From contig NZ_AUMO01000031.1 of assembly GCF_000430725.1 (NCBI RefSeq), positions 124,001-188,000 on the forward strand: DNA of 64,000 nt, in the 5' to 3' direction. Shown piece after piece: positions 35,507 to 43,998 of the stretch. The notes beneath the pieces are model-generated. The model saw only the letters and a list, made by a program, of their open reading frames with translations. It was not told the origin of the DNA and did not search any database. Position 1 is the stretch's first letter. The number at the start of each line of letters is the position of its first letter. The DNA is from Azohydromonas australica DSM 1124 (lineage in GTDB: Bacteria > Pseudomonadota > Gammaproteobacteria > Burkholderiales > Burkholderiaceae_C). Position numbers and translations under genes: made by a program.

Positions 35507-35583
35507 GGCGGTGGCGGCGGTGGTGGTGTCCATGGCTGCCACTGTCGGCGCGGGCGGTGGACCTGCACAGATGCAGAAAGCGG

Positions 35584-35684
35584 CCAATACAGCCGGCACA
35601 GCGCCTCGGCGCGGGCGGCTGTGCCGGTCGGATGCGCAGACATCTGTATTGGTCTGTACGCGACGGACCGGCACAGAATCCGGC
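35584..35684. promoter_or_regulatory. MocR operator region: five related boxes
   Basis: Boxes of form CTGTGCCGG or CTGTATTGG in both orientations: CCAATACAG (35584) and CCGGCACAG (35593), adjacent and pointing to the DUF2917 gene; CTGTGCCGG (35619), CTGTATTGG (35644) and CCGGCACAG (35668) pointing to the MocR gene. Gaps in the second set are 16 and 15 bases, and the last box ends 8 bases before the ATG. The spacing is identical at the second MocR gene (50703-50768). CAGAAT (35674-35679) may be the -10, which would make the transcript leaderless. Confidence 0.75.
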
Positions 35685-37121
35685 ATGGACCGCACACAAG
35701 ACACCCTGTACCTGCGCATTGCCGACCAGCTGGCCGGTTCCATCCGGGCTGGCACGCTGGCGCGCGGGGAGCGCATCGCCTCCGTGCGCGAGCTGGCGCG
35801 CCAGCAGGGCGTGTCGATGGCGACGGTGGTGCAGGCCTACCGCACGCTGGAGGATGCGCGGCTGATCGAGGCGCGCCCGCGCTCGGGCTACTTCGTGGCG
35901 GCGCGCAGCACGCGGCGTCCGCCCGAGCCTGAGACCACGCCGCTGCCGCCGCAGTCGCAGGCAGTGTCGGTGAGCTCGATGGGCTCGCGCGTGTTCGCCA
36001 TGGCGGTGGACCCGGGCTTCATTTCCTTCGGCGCGGCCACGCCGGGCGACGAGCTGTTCCCCTACGAGCGCGTCCGCCGCGCCATCGGCCGGGCCGCGCA
36101 GCGCAACCGCGCCACGCTCAGCCGCTACCCGCTGGGTGCGGGCACGCCGGAGCTGCGGCGCGCCATCGCGCGGCAGGCCTTGAGCATGGGCTGCCAGCTG
36201 GACCTGCGCGACATCCTGGTGACCAACAGCTGCCTGGAGTCGGTGAGCCTGTGCCTGCGCGCGGTGACCAAGCCCGGCGACGTGGTGGCGCTGGAGTCTC
36301 CGACCTACTTCGGCTTCCTGGAGATCCTGGAGAGCATGCACCTGCGCGCGCTGGAGATTCCGACGCACCCGCGCCAAGGCCTGTCGGTGGACGCGCTGTC
36401 GCTGGCGCTGGACACGCAGCCGGTGAAGGCAGTGCTGGCGGTGCCGACGCTGTCCAACCCGCTGGGGTCGAGCATGCCGCTGGTGGAGCGGCGGCGGCTG
36501 GCGCAGCTGGTGGCGCAGCGCGGCGTGCCGCTGATCGAGGACGTGATCTACAACGCCCTGTGCGAGCACGACGAGCAGCGCCGCGCGGTGCGCAGCTACG
36601 ACGACACGGGGCACGTGATGATCTGCGGCTCCTTCTCCAAGACGGTGGCGCCGGGCCTGCGCATGGGCTACGTGGACGCCGGGCGCTGGTCGGAGCAGGT
36701 CAAGCGGCTCAAGGCGGTGCACTCGGGCGCGCACACCGAGTTCCTGGAGTTGGCGGTGGCGGACCTGCTGACGCAGCCCGGGGCCGAGAGCGCCTACCGC
36801 CAGCTGCGCAACACCGTGGCGGCGCGGGTGGACGAGGCGCGCGGGATCATCGCGGAGAGCTTTCCCAAGGGCACGCGCGTCACGGACCCGCCGGGCGGCT
36901 TCATCCTGTGGGTGGAGCTGCCCGCGGGCAGCGACTCGATGGCGCTGTTCGACGCCTGCCTGACGGAGCGCATCTGCATCGCGCCGGGGACCATGTTCAG
37001 CACCACCGGGCGCTACCGGCACTGCGTGCGGCTGGGGCTGGGCGGGCGGTGGGACGAGGCCCAGCGGCGGGCGCTGAGGCGGGTGGGAGAACTGGCGCAG
37101 GCGGTGGCGCCGATGGCGTGA
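35685..37121 (+). CDS. MocR-type transcriptional regulator (GntR HTH + aminotransferase fold), paralogue 1
   Basis: 478 residues. GntR winged HTH at the N-terminus (LYLRIADQLAGSIRAG, then RIASVRELARQQGVSMATVVQAYRTLE read as two parts). This is followed by a fold-type I aminotransferase domain with the PLP lysine in GSFSKTVAPGLR, PTLSNPLG and the VPLIEDVIY strand. Such proteins sense PLP, amino acids or amines and act mostly as regulators. No ribosome site precedes the ATG. It is divergent from a DUF2917 gene and is highly similar to the protein at 50769 (most residues match on direct reading). Confidence 0.92.
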   Translation: MDRTQDTLYLRIADQLAGSIRAGTLARGERIASVRELARQQGVSMATVVQAYRTLEDARLIEARPRSGYFVAARSTRRPPEPETTPLPPQSQAVSVSSMGSRVFAMAVDPGFISFGAATPGDELFPYERVRRAIGRAAQRNRATLSRYPLGAGTPELRRAIARQALSMGCQLDLRDILVTNSCLESVSLCLRAVTKPGDVVALESPTYFGFLEILESMHLRALEIPTHPRQGLSVDALSLALDTQPVKAVLAVPTLSNPLGSSMPLVERRRLAQLVAQRGVPLIEDVIYNALCEHDEQRRAVRSYDDTGHVMICGSFSKTVAPGLRMGYVDAGRWSEQVKRLKAVHSGAHTEFLELAVADLLTQPGAESAYRQLRNTVAARVDEARGIIAESFPKGTRVTDPPGGFILWVELPAGSDSMALFDACLTERICIAPGTMFSTTGRYRHCVRLGLGGRWDEAQRRALRRVGELAQAVAPMA

Positions 37122-37355
37122 GATCGGCACGCAGCACGACGGCTACCCGGCAAGCAGGGCTTGTCGGGCGAGCACCTCGATAACGATCGATCCCCCGGCG
37201 ATTTCCCCAACCCTGTTCCTGTGAAACCGGGCTTCGCCAAGGCAGCTTCATGCAGCTCGCCCTTGATGCGGGAGGACAACTGGAATTCGACGGCACCGGC
37301 CATTTCCCGTGCATGTGGCTGTCCGGTTGGCCGCAGGGTCAGGCCACCCGCGCGC
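37122..37355. other. Spacer at the start of a lower-GC patch
   Basis: Between the MocR stop and the end of the NTF2-like gene. No gene, terminator or repeat was recognised. Base composition falls from about here to 39680. Confidence 0.4.
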
Positions 37356-37739
37356 TCAGCTGATGTCCGTGATCTTGGAAATGGATCCGTTGCTGAACTC
37401 GAACTCCGAGCGGCCAGAGAGCTCTAGAACCATTCCCTTCTTCAGGCCGTTTGGCAGGTCGGCGGCAACGACAGCGCGAAAGGCGATGGTGGCGACCGCC
37501 ACGGAATCTTGGATCTCGAAGGACGTGATCTCTTGATGCCTTTCTGAAAACAGGGAGAGTGACTGCTGGGCAAGGGCTTTCAGTTCCGCGACCCCAGTGG
37601 TGCTTTCATTCAACACGCCTGCAGAAATGTTCTTGAACTCCACCTGCGGATGAACATCCCGGAGCATGTCGTCAACGTTCTTGCGGTTGTAGGCGTCGAT
37701 GTAGTGGTCGACGAGTGCACGAATTTCAGCAGGACTCAA
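37356..37739 (-). CDS. NTF2-like (SnoaL-type) protein
   Basis: 127 residues with the nuclear transport factor 2-like pattern: IRALVDHYIDAYNRKNVDDM, then VHPQVEFKNIS, and alternating beta strands to SEFEFSNGSISKI. It could be an isomerase, a hydrolase or a binding protein; the substrate is unknown. The start is TTG 37739, supported by a strong AGGAGG seven bases upstream. It lies 15 bases after the TfoX-like fragment on the same strand. Confidence 0.8.
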   Translation of the reverse strand: MSPAEIRALVDHYIDAYNRKNVDDMLRDVHPQVEFKNISAGVLNESTTGVAELKALAQQSLSLFSERHQEITSFEIQDSVAVATIAFRAVVAADLPNGLKKGMVLELSGRSEFEFSNGSISKITDIS

Positions 37740-37754
37740 AAGAAACCTCCTCAG

Positions 37755-37928
37755 CTAAAACACAATGTTAACTGGAGCTGTCGGGTCCCAGAGCGTGCTG
37801 CCTGCCGCTTTCACGGCGATGTACGCGGCCACCGTGCCCATGTCGCGTAATGGCTCCTTTGACTGGATGCCGGCAGCCAGCAGCATTGGCGAGAAAGCTT
37901 TTCCGAGATTGCGAAGCTTGCTGAACAA
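37755..37928 (-). pseudogene. Truncated TfoX C-terminal-domain-like fragment
   Basis: 57 codons from a possible TTG at 37928, starting 7 bases after the GNAT stop. The first 43 residues (SKLRNLGKAFSPMLLAAGIQ, then LRDMGTVAAYIAVKAAG) follow the TfoX C-terminal pattern: LRNLG, ML...GI, L...GAVAAY, VKAAG. The family's final part (a leucine-rich LNLLWALEG helix) is replaced by TLWDPTAPVNIVF and a stop. So it looks like a 3'-truncated remnant, though a short functional protein is possible. Confidence 0.5.
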
Positions 37929-37935
37929 GATGGCC

Positions 37936-38391
37936 TCAACGGGTTGCCATGGCTTGGTAGTGCATGCCGTTGAATATTCCTGGCGCCTCGGTGGCAACGA
38001 ACCCGAGACTTTCGTATACGGGGACCGCGAACAATGATGAGCGGACCGTGAGCGGCTTGCCCAGCTTCCCGCTGCGGGAAGCGAATTGCCAGAGCTGCTT
38101 GCCTATGCCCAGCTTCTGGCAAGAAGGATCGACAAAAAAGTATTTCACCTGGCTCTTGTCCCGGACGGCAAGCACACCCGCCATCTTGTGTTCCCGAATG
38201 GCGACCAGCCATTCCGTCTGTGCCGACCGGATCAACTCCGCAATCGGCCCGGATTTCACGCTCGCCGCATACCATTCAGGGCAGGGCTGTTCAGGCGTGA
38301 AGCAGCATGCAACCGAGGTCGAAAAAATCAGTTCGGCAATGTCGGCAGCATCTGCTTCGAGCGCGTGGCGTATTTCCATGTCGTCCGTCAT
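37936..38391 (-). CDS. GNAT-family N-acetyltransferase
   Basis: 151 residues: MEIRHALEADAADIAELI at the N-terminus, then KYFFVDPSCQKLGIGKQLWQ, which contains the acetyl-CoA-binding Q/R-x-x-G-x-G/A variant (QKLGIGKQL), and VYESLGFVATE near the end. The substrate is unknown. ATG 38391 or ATG 38379 could be the start; GGAC precedes the second. It is the first gene of a compact minus-strand set with the TfoX fragment and the NTF2-like gene. Confidence 0.85.
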   Translation of the reverse strand: MTDDMEIRHALEADAADIAELIFSTSVACCFTPEQPCPEWYAASVKSGPIAELIRSAQTEWLVAIREHKMAGVLAVRDKSQVKYFFVDPSCQKLGIGKQLWQFASRSGKLGKPLTVRSSLFAVPVYESLGFVATEAPGIFNGMHYQAMATR

Positions 38392-38751
38392 GGTCGAGAT
38401 TTGAAGTCGGGGGCGTGTTTCCTGCAAGCCACCCGTCTCTTGGGCAACAGTGTCAGGGTTCTGGCAGGCCAGGCACCGGGAAGCATCAAGAACACTCGCG
38501 TCGAGGCATGCGTTTGGCCGCACAAATGCCCTGATGGGCAAAAGCGGCTTGGTGGAATGCGGCGGCGAATGGGCCCTGCGATTGGGCTCAAAGCCGTGAG
38601 TGTGCCGACCCCAGGCAGGCCAACCTATCCAGGATGCCTGCCCTTCGCGGCGACCAGTGCAAGGCCGGAGGAAATTCAAGTCATCATTTCATCCTGACTT
38701 GTTTCATGCATACAGGCATGCGCTTCCTTCAGTGCCGGGTTGCGCACAGGG
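38392..38751. other. Gene-free lower-GC spacer
   Basis: No convincing coding frame in either direction. Nothing resembling an RNA gene or a clean attC was recognised. Confidence 0.4.
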
Positions 38752-39141
38752 CTACCATGCTTTGCCCAGCGCCTTATTCGGGGAGCCCATGGAAATTGCC
38801 AGGCCCACCGCCACGAAAGCGAAGAAGGCGCCAAGCCAAAAACTGCTGGAGCGCAGTTTGGATGCACGAAGCAGCAAAAAGGCTGCCCCTGCGTTGGACA
38901 CGAGCCCCATGGAAACCACGCCCCACGGGAACTGGCCACGCTCGGCTGCGGGAATTCCAAAGCCATAGCCGACGAGAAGCGCCGCGATCGCGACGCCATA
39001 AAGGCGAAAGAAAAGCGTGCTCTTCGTGCTCACCCGGGTTGCGGCCTCAAGCTTGGCGCCGGCGGCAAAGAGGAAAGGCAGGACCACGAACAGCATGGTT
39101 GCGGCAATCTTGGTGATGAGCAGCAAGCTGAGGTAGGACAA
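38752..39141 (-). CDS. Small integral membrane protein, unknown function
   Basis: 129 residues with four hydrophobic segments (about 5-28, 43-63, 72-93 and 102-120). The start is a TTG at 39141 behind AGGAAACCACC; no ATG is available before the first helix. I do not recognise the family. It lies on the same strand as the other small genes of this patch. Confidence 0.6.
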   Translation of the reverse strand: MSYLSLLLITKIAATMLFVVLPFLFAAGAKLEAATRVSTKSTLFFRLYGVAIAALLVGYGFGIPAAERGQFPWGVVSMGLVSNAGAAFLLLRASKLRSSSFWLGAFFAFVAVGLAISMGSPNKALGKAW

Positions 39142-39682
39142 GGTGGTTTCCTGGGCAGGCGTTCAACTTCGAATTGACGGGCTTGTGCGGTTTCTCGTGC
39201 AGGACCTGAAATCCGACTTCGCCACGGTTCATTGACATGGAGGAAGCCTACGTCGGCTGGCTGCGATGCCAGATCCTTTTCGACAGTGAGCACAACTCTC
39301 ACTATTGGAGCGTGAAGGAAGTCACGCAGTTTCCAGGCCTGATACGCCAGCGAACTGAAGTTTCCCGCCGCCGCTCGGCGACGGGCCAAGCCGAAATGCC
39401 GGCTCATTTGCCGACTTTGACAGTAGACAGCCGCCGCCATCAGCAGGCACCATGCCGTCCATGCATCTCCTGCCTCACCCCGTTCTAAGCCTAGGTCTAG
39501 CACCTGGCCGGGGTTGGCACGTTTACAGGCGCTGAGCGCCAACACGCACGGATTTCCCCCGACCCCGGCCGCGTACCAGTCTCCCGGCATTGGCGAGGGC
39601 TGCAGGGAAATCCGTCCGCTGTTTTCCAACGTGCTTGACAAGGCGCCGCCCCACCCGGCGGCGGCCCAGCCGAGGTGCTTTC
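39142..39682. other. Gene-free spacer upstream of leuA
   Basis: About 540 bases, lower in GC to about 39490 and then rising. Frames here give no recognisable protein. I looked for a leucine-rich attenuator peptide in front of leuA and did not find one. Confidence 0.4.
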
Positions 39683-41383
39683 ATGATTTCCCAGCCCGCC
39701 AGCAAATACCCCCGCCCCGCCACCGTCCAGCTCCCGGACCGTGAATGGCCGAACCGGACCATCGACCAGGCGCCGGTATGGCTGTCCACCGACCTGCGCG
39801 ACGGCAACCAGGCCCTGTTCGAGCCGATGAGCCGCGAGCGCAAGCTCTCGCTGTTCCAGGAATTGGTGCGTGTCGGCTTCAAGGAAATCGAGGTCGGATT
39901 TCCTTCCGCGTCGCAGATCGATTTCGACGTCGTGCGCGAGCTGGTGACGCAGGGCCTGATTCCGGACGACGTCACGCCCATGGTCATCACGCAGGCCCGG
40001 GCCGACCTGATCGAGCGCACGGTGCAGTCGCTGGCCGGCGCCCCGCGCGCCATCGTTCACCTCTACAACGCCACCTCGCCCTTGTGGCGCCGCGTCGTCT
40101 TCGACATGAGCGTGGAGCAGGTGATGCAGCTCGTCGAGGAGCACGTGGGCCTGCTCAAGCGCCTGACCAGCCAGCATCCCGAGACGCAGTGGACGCTGCA
40201 GTACAGCCCCGAGACCTTCTGCATGACCGAGCTGGAGGTGTCGCTGCAGGCCTGCAACACGGCCATTCGCGCCTGGGAGGCCGGTCCGGGCCGCAAGATC
40301 ATCATCAACCTGCCGACCACGGTCGAGGTGACCACGCCCAACGTGTTCGCCGACCAGATCGAGTGGATGAACCGCCGCCTGGAGCGTCGCGAGCACGTGG
40401 TGCTGTCGGTGCACCCGCACAACGACCGCGGCACTGGCGTGGCCTGTGCGGAGCAGGCGCTGCTGGCCGGCGCCGAGCGCGTGGAAGGCTGCCTGTTCGG
40501 CAACGGCGAGCGCAGCGGCAACGTCGACCTGGTGACGCTGGCGCTGAACCTCTACACCCACGGCATCCACCCGCGGCTCGACCTGTCGGACATCAACGGC
40601 CTGGCCCGGCTTATCGAGGAAAGCACCGGGTTGCCGATCCACCCGCGTCACCCATATGTCGGCGACCTGGTATTCACGGCGTTTTCCGGATCGCACCAGG
40701 ACGCCATCAAGAAGGGCATGGCCGCGCAGCGCGCGGACGGGCCCTGGGAGGTGCCTTACCTGCCCATCGACCCGGCCGACATCGGACGCAGCTACGACGG
40801 GATCATTCGCGTCAACGCCCAGTCCGGCAAAGGCGGCATCGCGTACCTGCTGGAGCAGGCGCATGGCGTGGTGATGCCGCGGCGCATGCAGATCGAATTC
40901 AGCTCGGTGGTGCAGCGCGCCGCGGACGCCAGCGAGGCGGAAATCAGCCCGGAGGCGTTGTGGCACCTGTTCGACGCCACTTACCTGGCCCGGCCGCATG
41001 ACCCGGAAAATCCGCTGGCCTACGTCGCGCACCATCTGGACGGGGACGGCGAGCAGCAGCGCATCGAGCTGGAGCTGGGCGGTGTGCAGGCCCGCCGCGT
41101 GTTGCGGGGCGTGGGCAACGGACCGATCGACGCCACCGTGCGCGCCCTGGGCCTGCCGCTGACGGTGCACGCCTACGAGGAACGCAGCCTCGGCAGCGGC
41201 GCCGGCGCCACCGCCCTGGCCATCGTGGAAATTTCCTGTGCCGGCGTGCCGGGCACCCGCTTCGGCGCCGGCCGCCACGCCAACCTGGCCACGGCCTCGA
41301 TCCTGGCGCTGCTGTCGGCAGCCTCGCGGGCGCTGGCCGAGGCGCCCCGCGCGGAGCAGGCGCCGCAGCGCGTGCCGGCCTGA
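39683..41383 (+). CDS. leuA: 2-isopropylmalate synthase (long, LeuA2-type)
   Basis: Condenses acetyl-CoA with 2-oxoisovalerate in leucine synthesis. 566 residues, the length of the LeuA type 2 group. The catalytic barrel includes STDLRDGNQALFEPM and the metal-binding SVHPHNDRGTGV, with GNGERSGN after it. A C-terminal regulatory domain follows (LSVHAYEE-like LTVHAYEERSLGSGAGATALA). The start is ATG 39683 behind GAGG. It stands alone; other leu genes are not in view. Confidence 0.93.
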   Translation: MISQPASKYPRPATVQLPDREWPNRTIDQAPVWLSTDLRDGNQALFEPMSRERKLSLFQELVRVGFKEIEVGFPSASQIDFDVVRELVTQGLIPDDVTPMVITQARADLIERTVQSLAGAPRAIVHLYNATSPLWRRVVFDMSVEQVMQLVEEHVGLLKRLTSQHPETQWTLQYSPETFCMTELEVSLQACNTAIRAWEAGPGRKIIINLPTTVEVTTPNVFADQIEWMNRRLERREHVVLSVHPHNDRGTGVACAEQALLAGAERVEGCLFGNGERSGNVDLVTLALNLYTHGIHPRLDLSDINGLARLIEESTGLPIHPRHPYVGDLVFTAFSGSHQDAIKKGMAAQRADGPWEVPYLPIDPADIGRSYDGIIRVNAQSGKGGIAYLLEQAHGVVMPRRMQIEFSSVVQRAADASEAEISPEALWHLFDATYLARPHDPENPLAYVAHHLDGDGEQQRIELELGGVQARRVLRGVGNGPIDATVRALGLPLTVHAYEERSLGSGAGATALAIVEISCAGVPGTRFGAGRHANLATASILALLSAASRALAEAPRAEQAPQRVPA

Positions 41384-41643
41384 TGGGCGGGGCGGCCGGT
41401 TCAACCCGGCCGCCCTGAAGCCGCAAGACGGCGCGCGAGCCGGGGAGGACATACCGCGCGGATCAGGCGCTGGATTCGCGACGGAAGCCAGCAGCCCGTT
41501 GTTTTCGCTTCGCGCGCCAACCTCGTCCGAGCTGGCATTCCTTGCCGGTCCGGCGCTGCAAGCCGCGCGGCTTGGTATGGCCGGGCGGCCGGTCATGCTG
41601 CCGGTTCGGCGCCGCCGGAACCCTAACGATCCACAGGTGGCAC
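41384..41643. other. Spacer upstream of the LuxR gene
   Basis: No gene seen. It holds a weak dyad, CTGGCA-TTCCT-TGCCGG (41532-41548), about 95 bases before the LuxR start, which is slightly lux-box-like but shorter than the usual 20-bp element. Confidence 0.3.
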
Positions 41644-42378
41644 ATGAAGAATTGGAAAGAGGAATTTTCGAGGAGGCTTGAGACGGTCGACGCCCTGACC
41701 ATCGAGCCGTTGATGCAGGAAATCACCGCCTGCCTGGGTTTCGACCATTACGCCTACGGCGCCACGCGGGTGAATGGCGCAACCCGGCCGGACGCGGCGA
41801 TCCACAGCAACTATCCCGAGGCCTGGCTGAGCCTGTACCGCAGCCGCGGCTACCACCGCATCGACCCGGTGGTGCAGCAGTGCCTGGCCAGCCCGCTGCC
41901 GGTGTCGTGGCGTTGCGATTCACCCGACCCCGGGCACCGCGGCTTCTGGGAGGAGGCACAGCGGCACGGCCTGCGCCACGGCTGGTCGCACGCCTGCAGG
42001 AACGTCAGCGGCTGCGTGGGCATGCTGTCGCTGGTGCGCCGCGGCCGGGAGATCGACCGGCAGCAACTCCAGGAGCACGAGCCCAGGCTCGTGTGGCTGC
42101 TGCAGGTGCTGCATTCGCGCATGGCGGCTTGCGTGAGGGCCCCGGCGGGGAGCCACGAGGCACAGGTCCTGTCGGCGCGGGAGATCGAGGTGCTGCAGTG
42201 GTCCGCGGAGGGCAAGTCGGCGGGCGACCTGGCGACGATCCTGGGCATCAGCGAGCGCACCGTGAATTTCCATGTCCACCAGGCCATGCAGAAGCTCAAT
42301 GCCCCCAACAAGATCAGCGCGGTGTACCGCGCCGCGGTGAAGGGCGTGCTGGGCCCGGGGCTGCAGAACATGTGCTGA
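41644..42378 (+). CDS. LuxR-family quorum-sensing regulator (LuxR solo)
   Basis: 244 residues. The N-terminal autoinducer-binding domain keeps the conserved pocket residues: Trp61, Tyr65, Asp74, Pro75 and Trp89, with the same relative spacing as TraR Trp57, Tyr61, Asp70, Pro71, Trp85. The C-terminal HTH reads LSAREIEVLQWSAEGKS, then ISERTVNFHVHQAMQKLN. No luxI-type synthase occurs in the window. It therefore probably reads external or distant N-acyl-homoserine lactone signals. ATG 41644 has the weak element CAGGTGGCAC before it. Confidence 0.88.
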   Translation: MKNWKEEFSRRLETVDALTIEPLMQEITACLGFDHYAYGATRVNGATRPDAAIHSNYPEAWLSLYRSRGYHRIDPVVQQCLASPLPVSWRCDSPDPGHRGFWEEAQRHGLRHGWSHACRNVSGCVGMLSLVRRGREIDRQQLQEHEPRLVWLLQVLHSRMAACVRAPAGSHEAQVLSAREIEVLQWSAEGKSAGDLATILGISERTVNFHVHQAMQKLNAPNKISAVYRAAVKGVLGPGLQNMC

Positions 42379-42515
42379 TCTCGCCGTACCGTTCGCCGGC
42401 CCTGGGCTGCCGGCTCGCTACATTGGCTGCTCATGGCGCGGCGGCGGGATGTCCGGCCGCGGCAATCCCGCCGGGTCGCCATGCCCAACCTGTCCGGCCG
42501 AGCCGGCCCCTGCCC

Positions 42516-43142
42516 ATGCCCATGTCCTCGTCGCCCGATCGCAACCAGGAGCTGGCCCGGCTGCTGTCGCGCGTGCAACTGGGCGACCGTGACAGCTTCG
42601 CCGCGCTCTACCGCCTCACCAGCGCGCATCTGTTTGCCGTCGTGCTGCGTATCAACCGGGACCGGGCGCAGGCCGAGGAGGTGCTGCAGGAGGTCTACGT
42701 CAAGGTCTGGCGCTCGGCGCAGGGCTACGACGCGCGGCTGAGCCAGCCGCTGACCTGGCTGGCCAGCATCGCGCGCAACGGCGCCATCGACAGCCTGCGC
42801 CGCCGCCGGGCCGAGCCCGACACCGTCAGCACCACCCTGGACGACCCCCATGACGAAGGACGCGACATGTTGAACCTGCTCGCGTCGGACGAGGCCGGCC
42901 CGCTGGAGTCGCTGGCGTCCGCCGCCGAGGCGCGGCGCCTGGGGCTGTGCATGCAGGCCTTGAGCCGCGAGCAGCAGCAGTGCCTGGCGCTGGCCTTCTA
43001 CCAGGGCCTGTCGCACGCGGAGCTGGCCGAGCACCTGGTGCAGCCGCTGGGCACGGTGAAGAGCTGGGTGCGGCGTGCGCTCACCGCGCTCAAGGACTGC
43101 CTGGCCAAGGCGGTTGGGCGCGAACGCACGGGAGGCGCTTGA
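42516..43142 (+). CDS. ECF-type RNA polymerase sigma factor
   Basis: 208 residues. Region 2 shows FAALYRLTSAHLFAVVLRI and EEVLQEVYVKVWRSA, then PLTWLASIARNGAIDSLRRRR. Region 4 has CLALAFYQGLSHAELAEHL and GTVKSWVRRALTALKDCL. The pattern is of ECF factors paired with RskA-like anti-sigma proteins. It ends one base before the next ATG. ATG 42522 is a second possible start. Target promoters are unknown; the DUF4331 operon downstream is the first candidate. Confidence 0.92.
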   Translation: MPMSSSPDRNQELARLLSRVQLGDRDSFAALYRLTSAHLFAVVLRINRDRAQAEEVLQEVYVKVWRSAQGYDARLSQPLTWLASIARNGAIDSLRRRRAEPDTVSTTLDDPHDEGRDMLNLLASDEAGPLESLASAAEARRLGLCMQALSREQQQCLALAFYQGLSHAELAEHLVQPLGTVKSWVRRALTALKDCLAKAVGRERTGGA

Positions 43143-43143
43143 G

Positions 43144-43839
43144 ATGGACTACAGCCGTCCCGCGCTGTCCGACCGGCTCGCCGCCGAGTACGTGCTGGGC
43201 ACGCTGCGCGGCCCGGCGCGCCGGCGCTTCGAAGCGTTGTTGCCCGCGCACCCGGCGCTCCGCACAGCCGTGGCGTTCTGGCAGGCCGCGCTGGTGCCGA
43301 TGGCCGAGCGCGTGGCGCCGCAGTCGCCGTCGCCGCAGGTGTGGGCGCGCATCGAGCAGCGGCTGTTCCCCGATGCGGTGCCCGCGCCCGCATCGCCGCC
43401 CTGGTGGCGGCGGCTGGGCTTGTGGCAAGGGCTGGCCGGCAGTGCGCTGGTGGCGGCGCTGGCGCTGGGCCTGGCGCTGATGCAGCCGCCGGCGCAGCAG
43501 CCGCCGATCGTGGTGGTGCTCGACCCGAATCCGCAGGCTGGCGGCGCGCTGCAGGCGCGCTTCGTCGCCAGCCTCAGCGCCGACGGCCGCGCCCTGGTGC
43601 TGCGGCCGATCGGCCCGGTGAGCTTGGCCTCGGGCCGGGCGCTGGAGCTGTGGGCCGTGCCGGACAGCGGCGCGCCGCGCTCGCTGGGCCTGGTGTCGCC
43701 GCAGCAGGGCGCCACCGTGCAGCAGCCGCGCCTGCTGCAGGGCACGGCCGCCTTCGCCGTGAGCGTGGAGCCCGCCGGCGGCTCGCCCACCGGGGCGCCG
43801 ACGGGGCCGATCGTGTCGCTGGGGCTGGTCCGGCTCTGA
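43144..43839 (+). CDS. RskA-family anti-sigma factor
   Basis: 231 residues. A cytosolic zinc-less anti-sigma domain (LAAEYVLGTLRGPARRRFEAL), then a Trp-rich juxtamembrane stretch (PPWWRRLGLWQGLAG), one membrane helix (about 95-115), and a periplasmic domain ending in LGLVRL. The pattern matches RskA/anti-sigma-K. It starts one base after the sigma-factor stop, so the two are coupled, consistent with a sequestering pair. Confidence 0.88.
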   Translation: MDYSRPALSDRLAAEYVLGTLRGPARRRFEALLPAHPALRTAVAFWQAALVPMAERVAPQSPSPQVWARIEQRLFPDAVPAPASPPWWRRLGLWQGLAGSALVAALALGLALMQPPAQQPPIVVVLDPNPQAGGALQARFVASLSADGRALVLRPIGPVSLASGRALELWAVPDSGAPRSLGLVSPQQGATVQQPRLLQGTAAFAVSVEPAGGSPTGAPTGPIVSLGLVRL

Positions 43840-43998
43840 GCCCATCGCGCACCCCCGCGTTCAGGTGGGGTCCTGGTTCCCGTTCTGCATCCATCCGCGA
43901 AGCCGGCGCGTAAGGCCCTGGACGCCCGGTTCATGGCCGGGCGCTGCCGCCGGCACGAGCCCGTCCGGCGTCCGCATCGCAGATCCCCAGGAGCCACG

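Noticed and set aside
38600..39238. Several short plus and minus frames over the low-GC patch
   Set aside because: They lack ribosome sites and recognisable sequence; only the four minus-strand genes listed are supported.
39142..39682. Leucine attenuator in front of leuA
   Set aside because: No short ORF with a run of Leu codons and no terminator-antiterminator pair was found.
41532..41548. Dyad CTGGCA-N5-TGCCGG as a lux box
   Set aside because: Only 17 bp and imperfect; chance is likely. It is noted in the spacer entry only.
43923..43943. Hairpin CGCCCGG/CCGGGCG between the anti-sigma gene and the DUF4331 gene
   Set aside because: No T tract, and such stems arise easily at this GC content; not called as a terminator.
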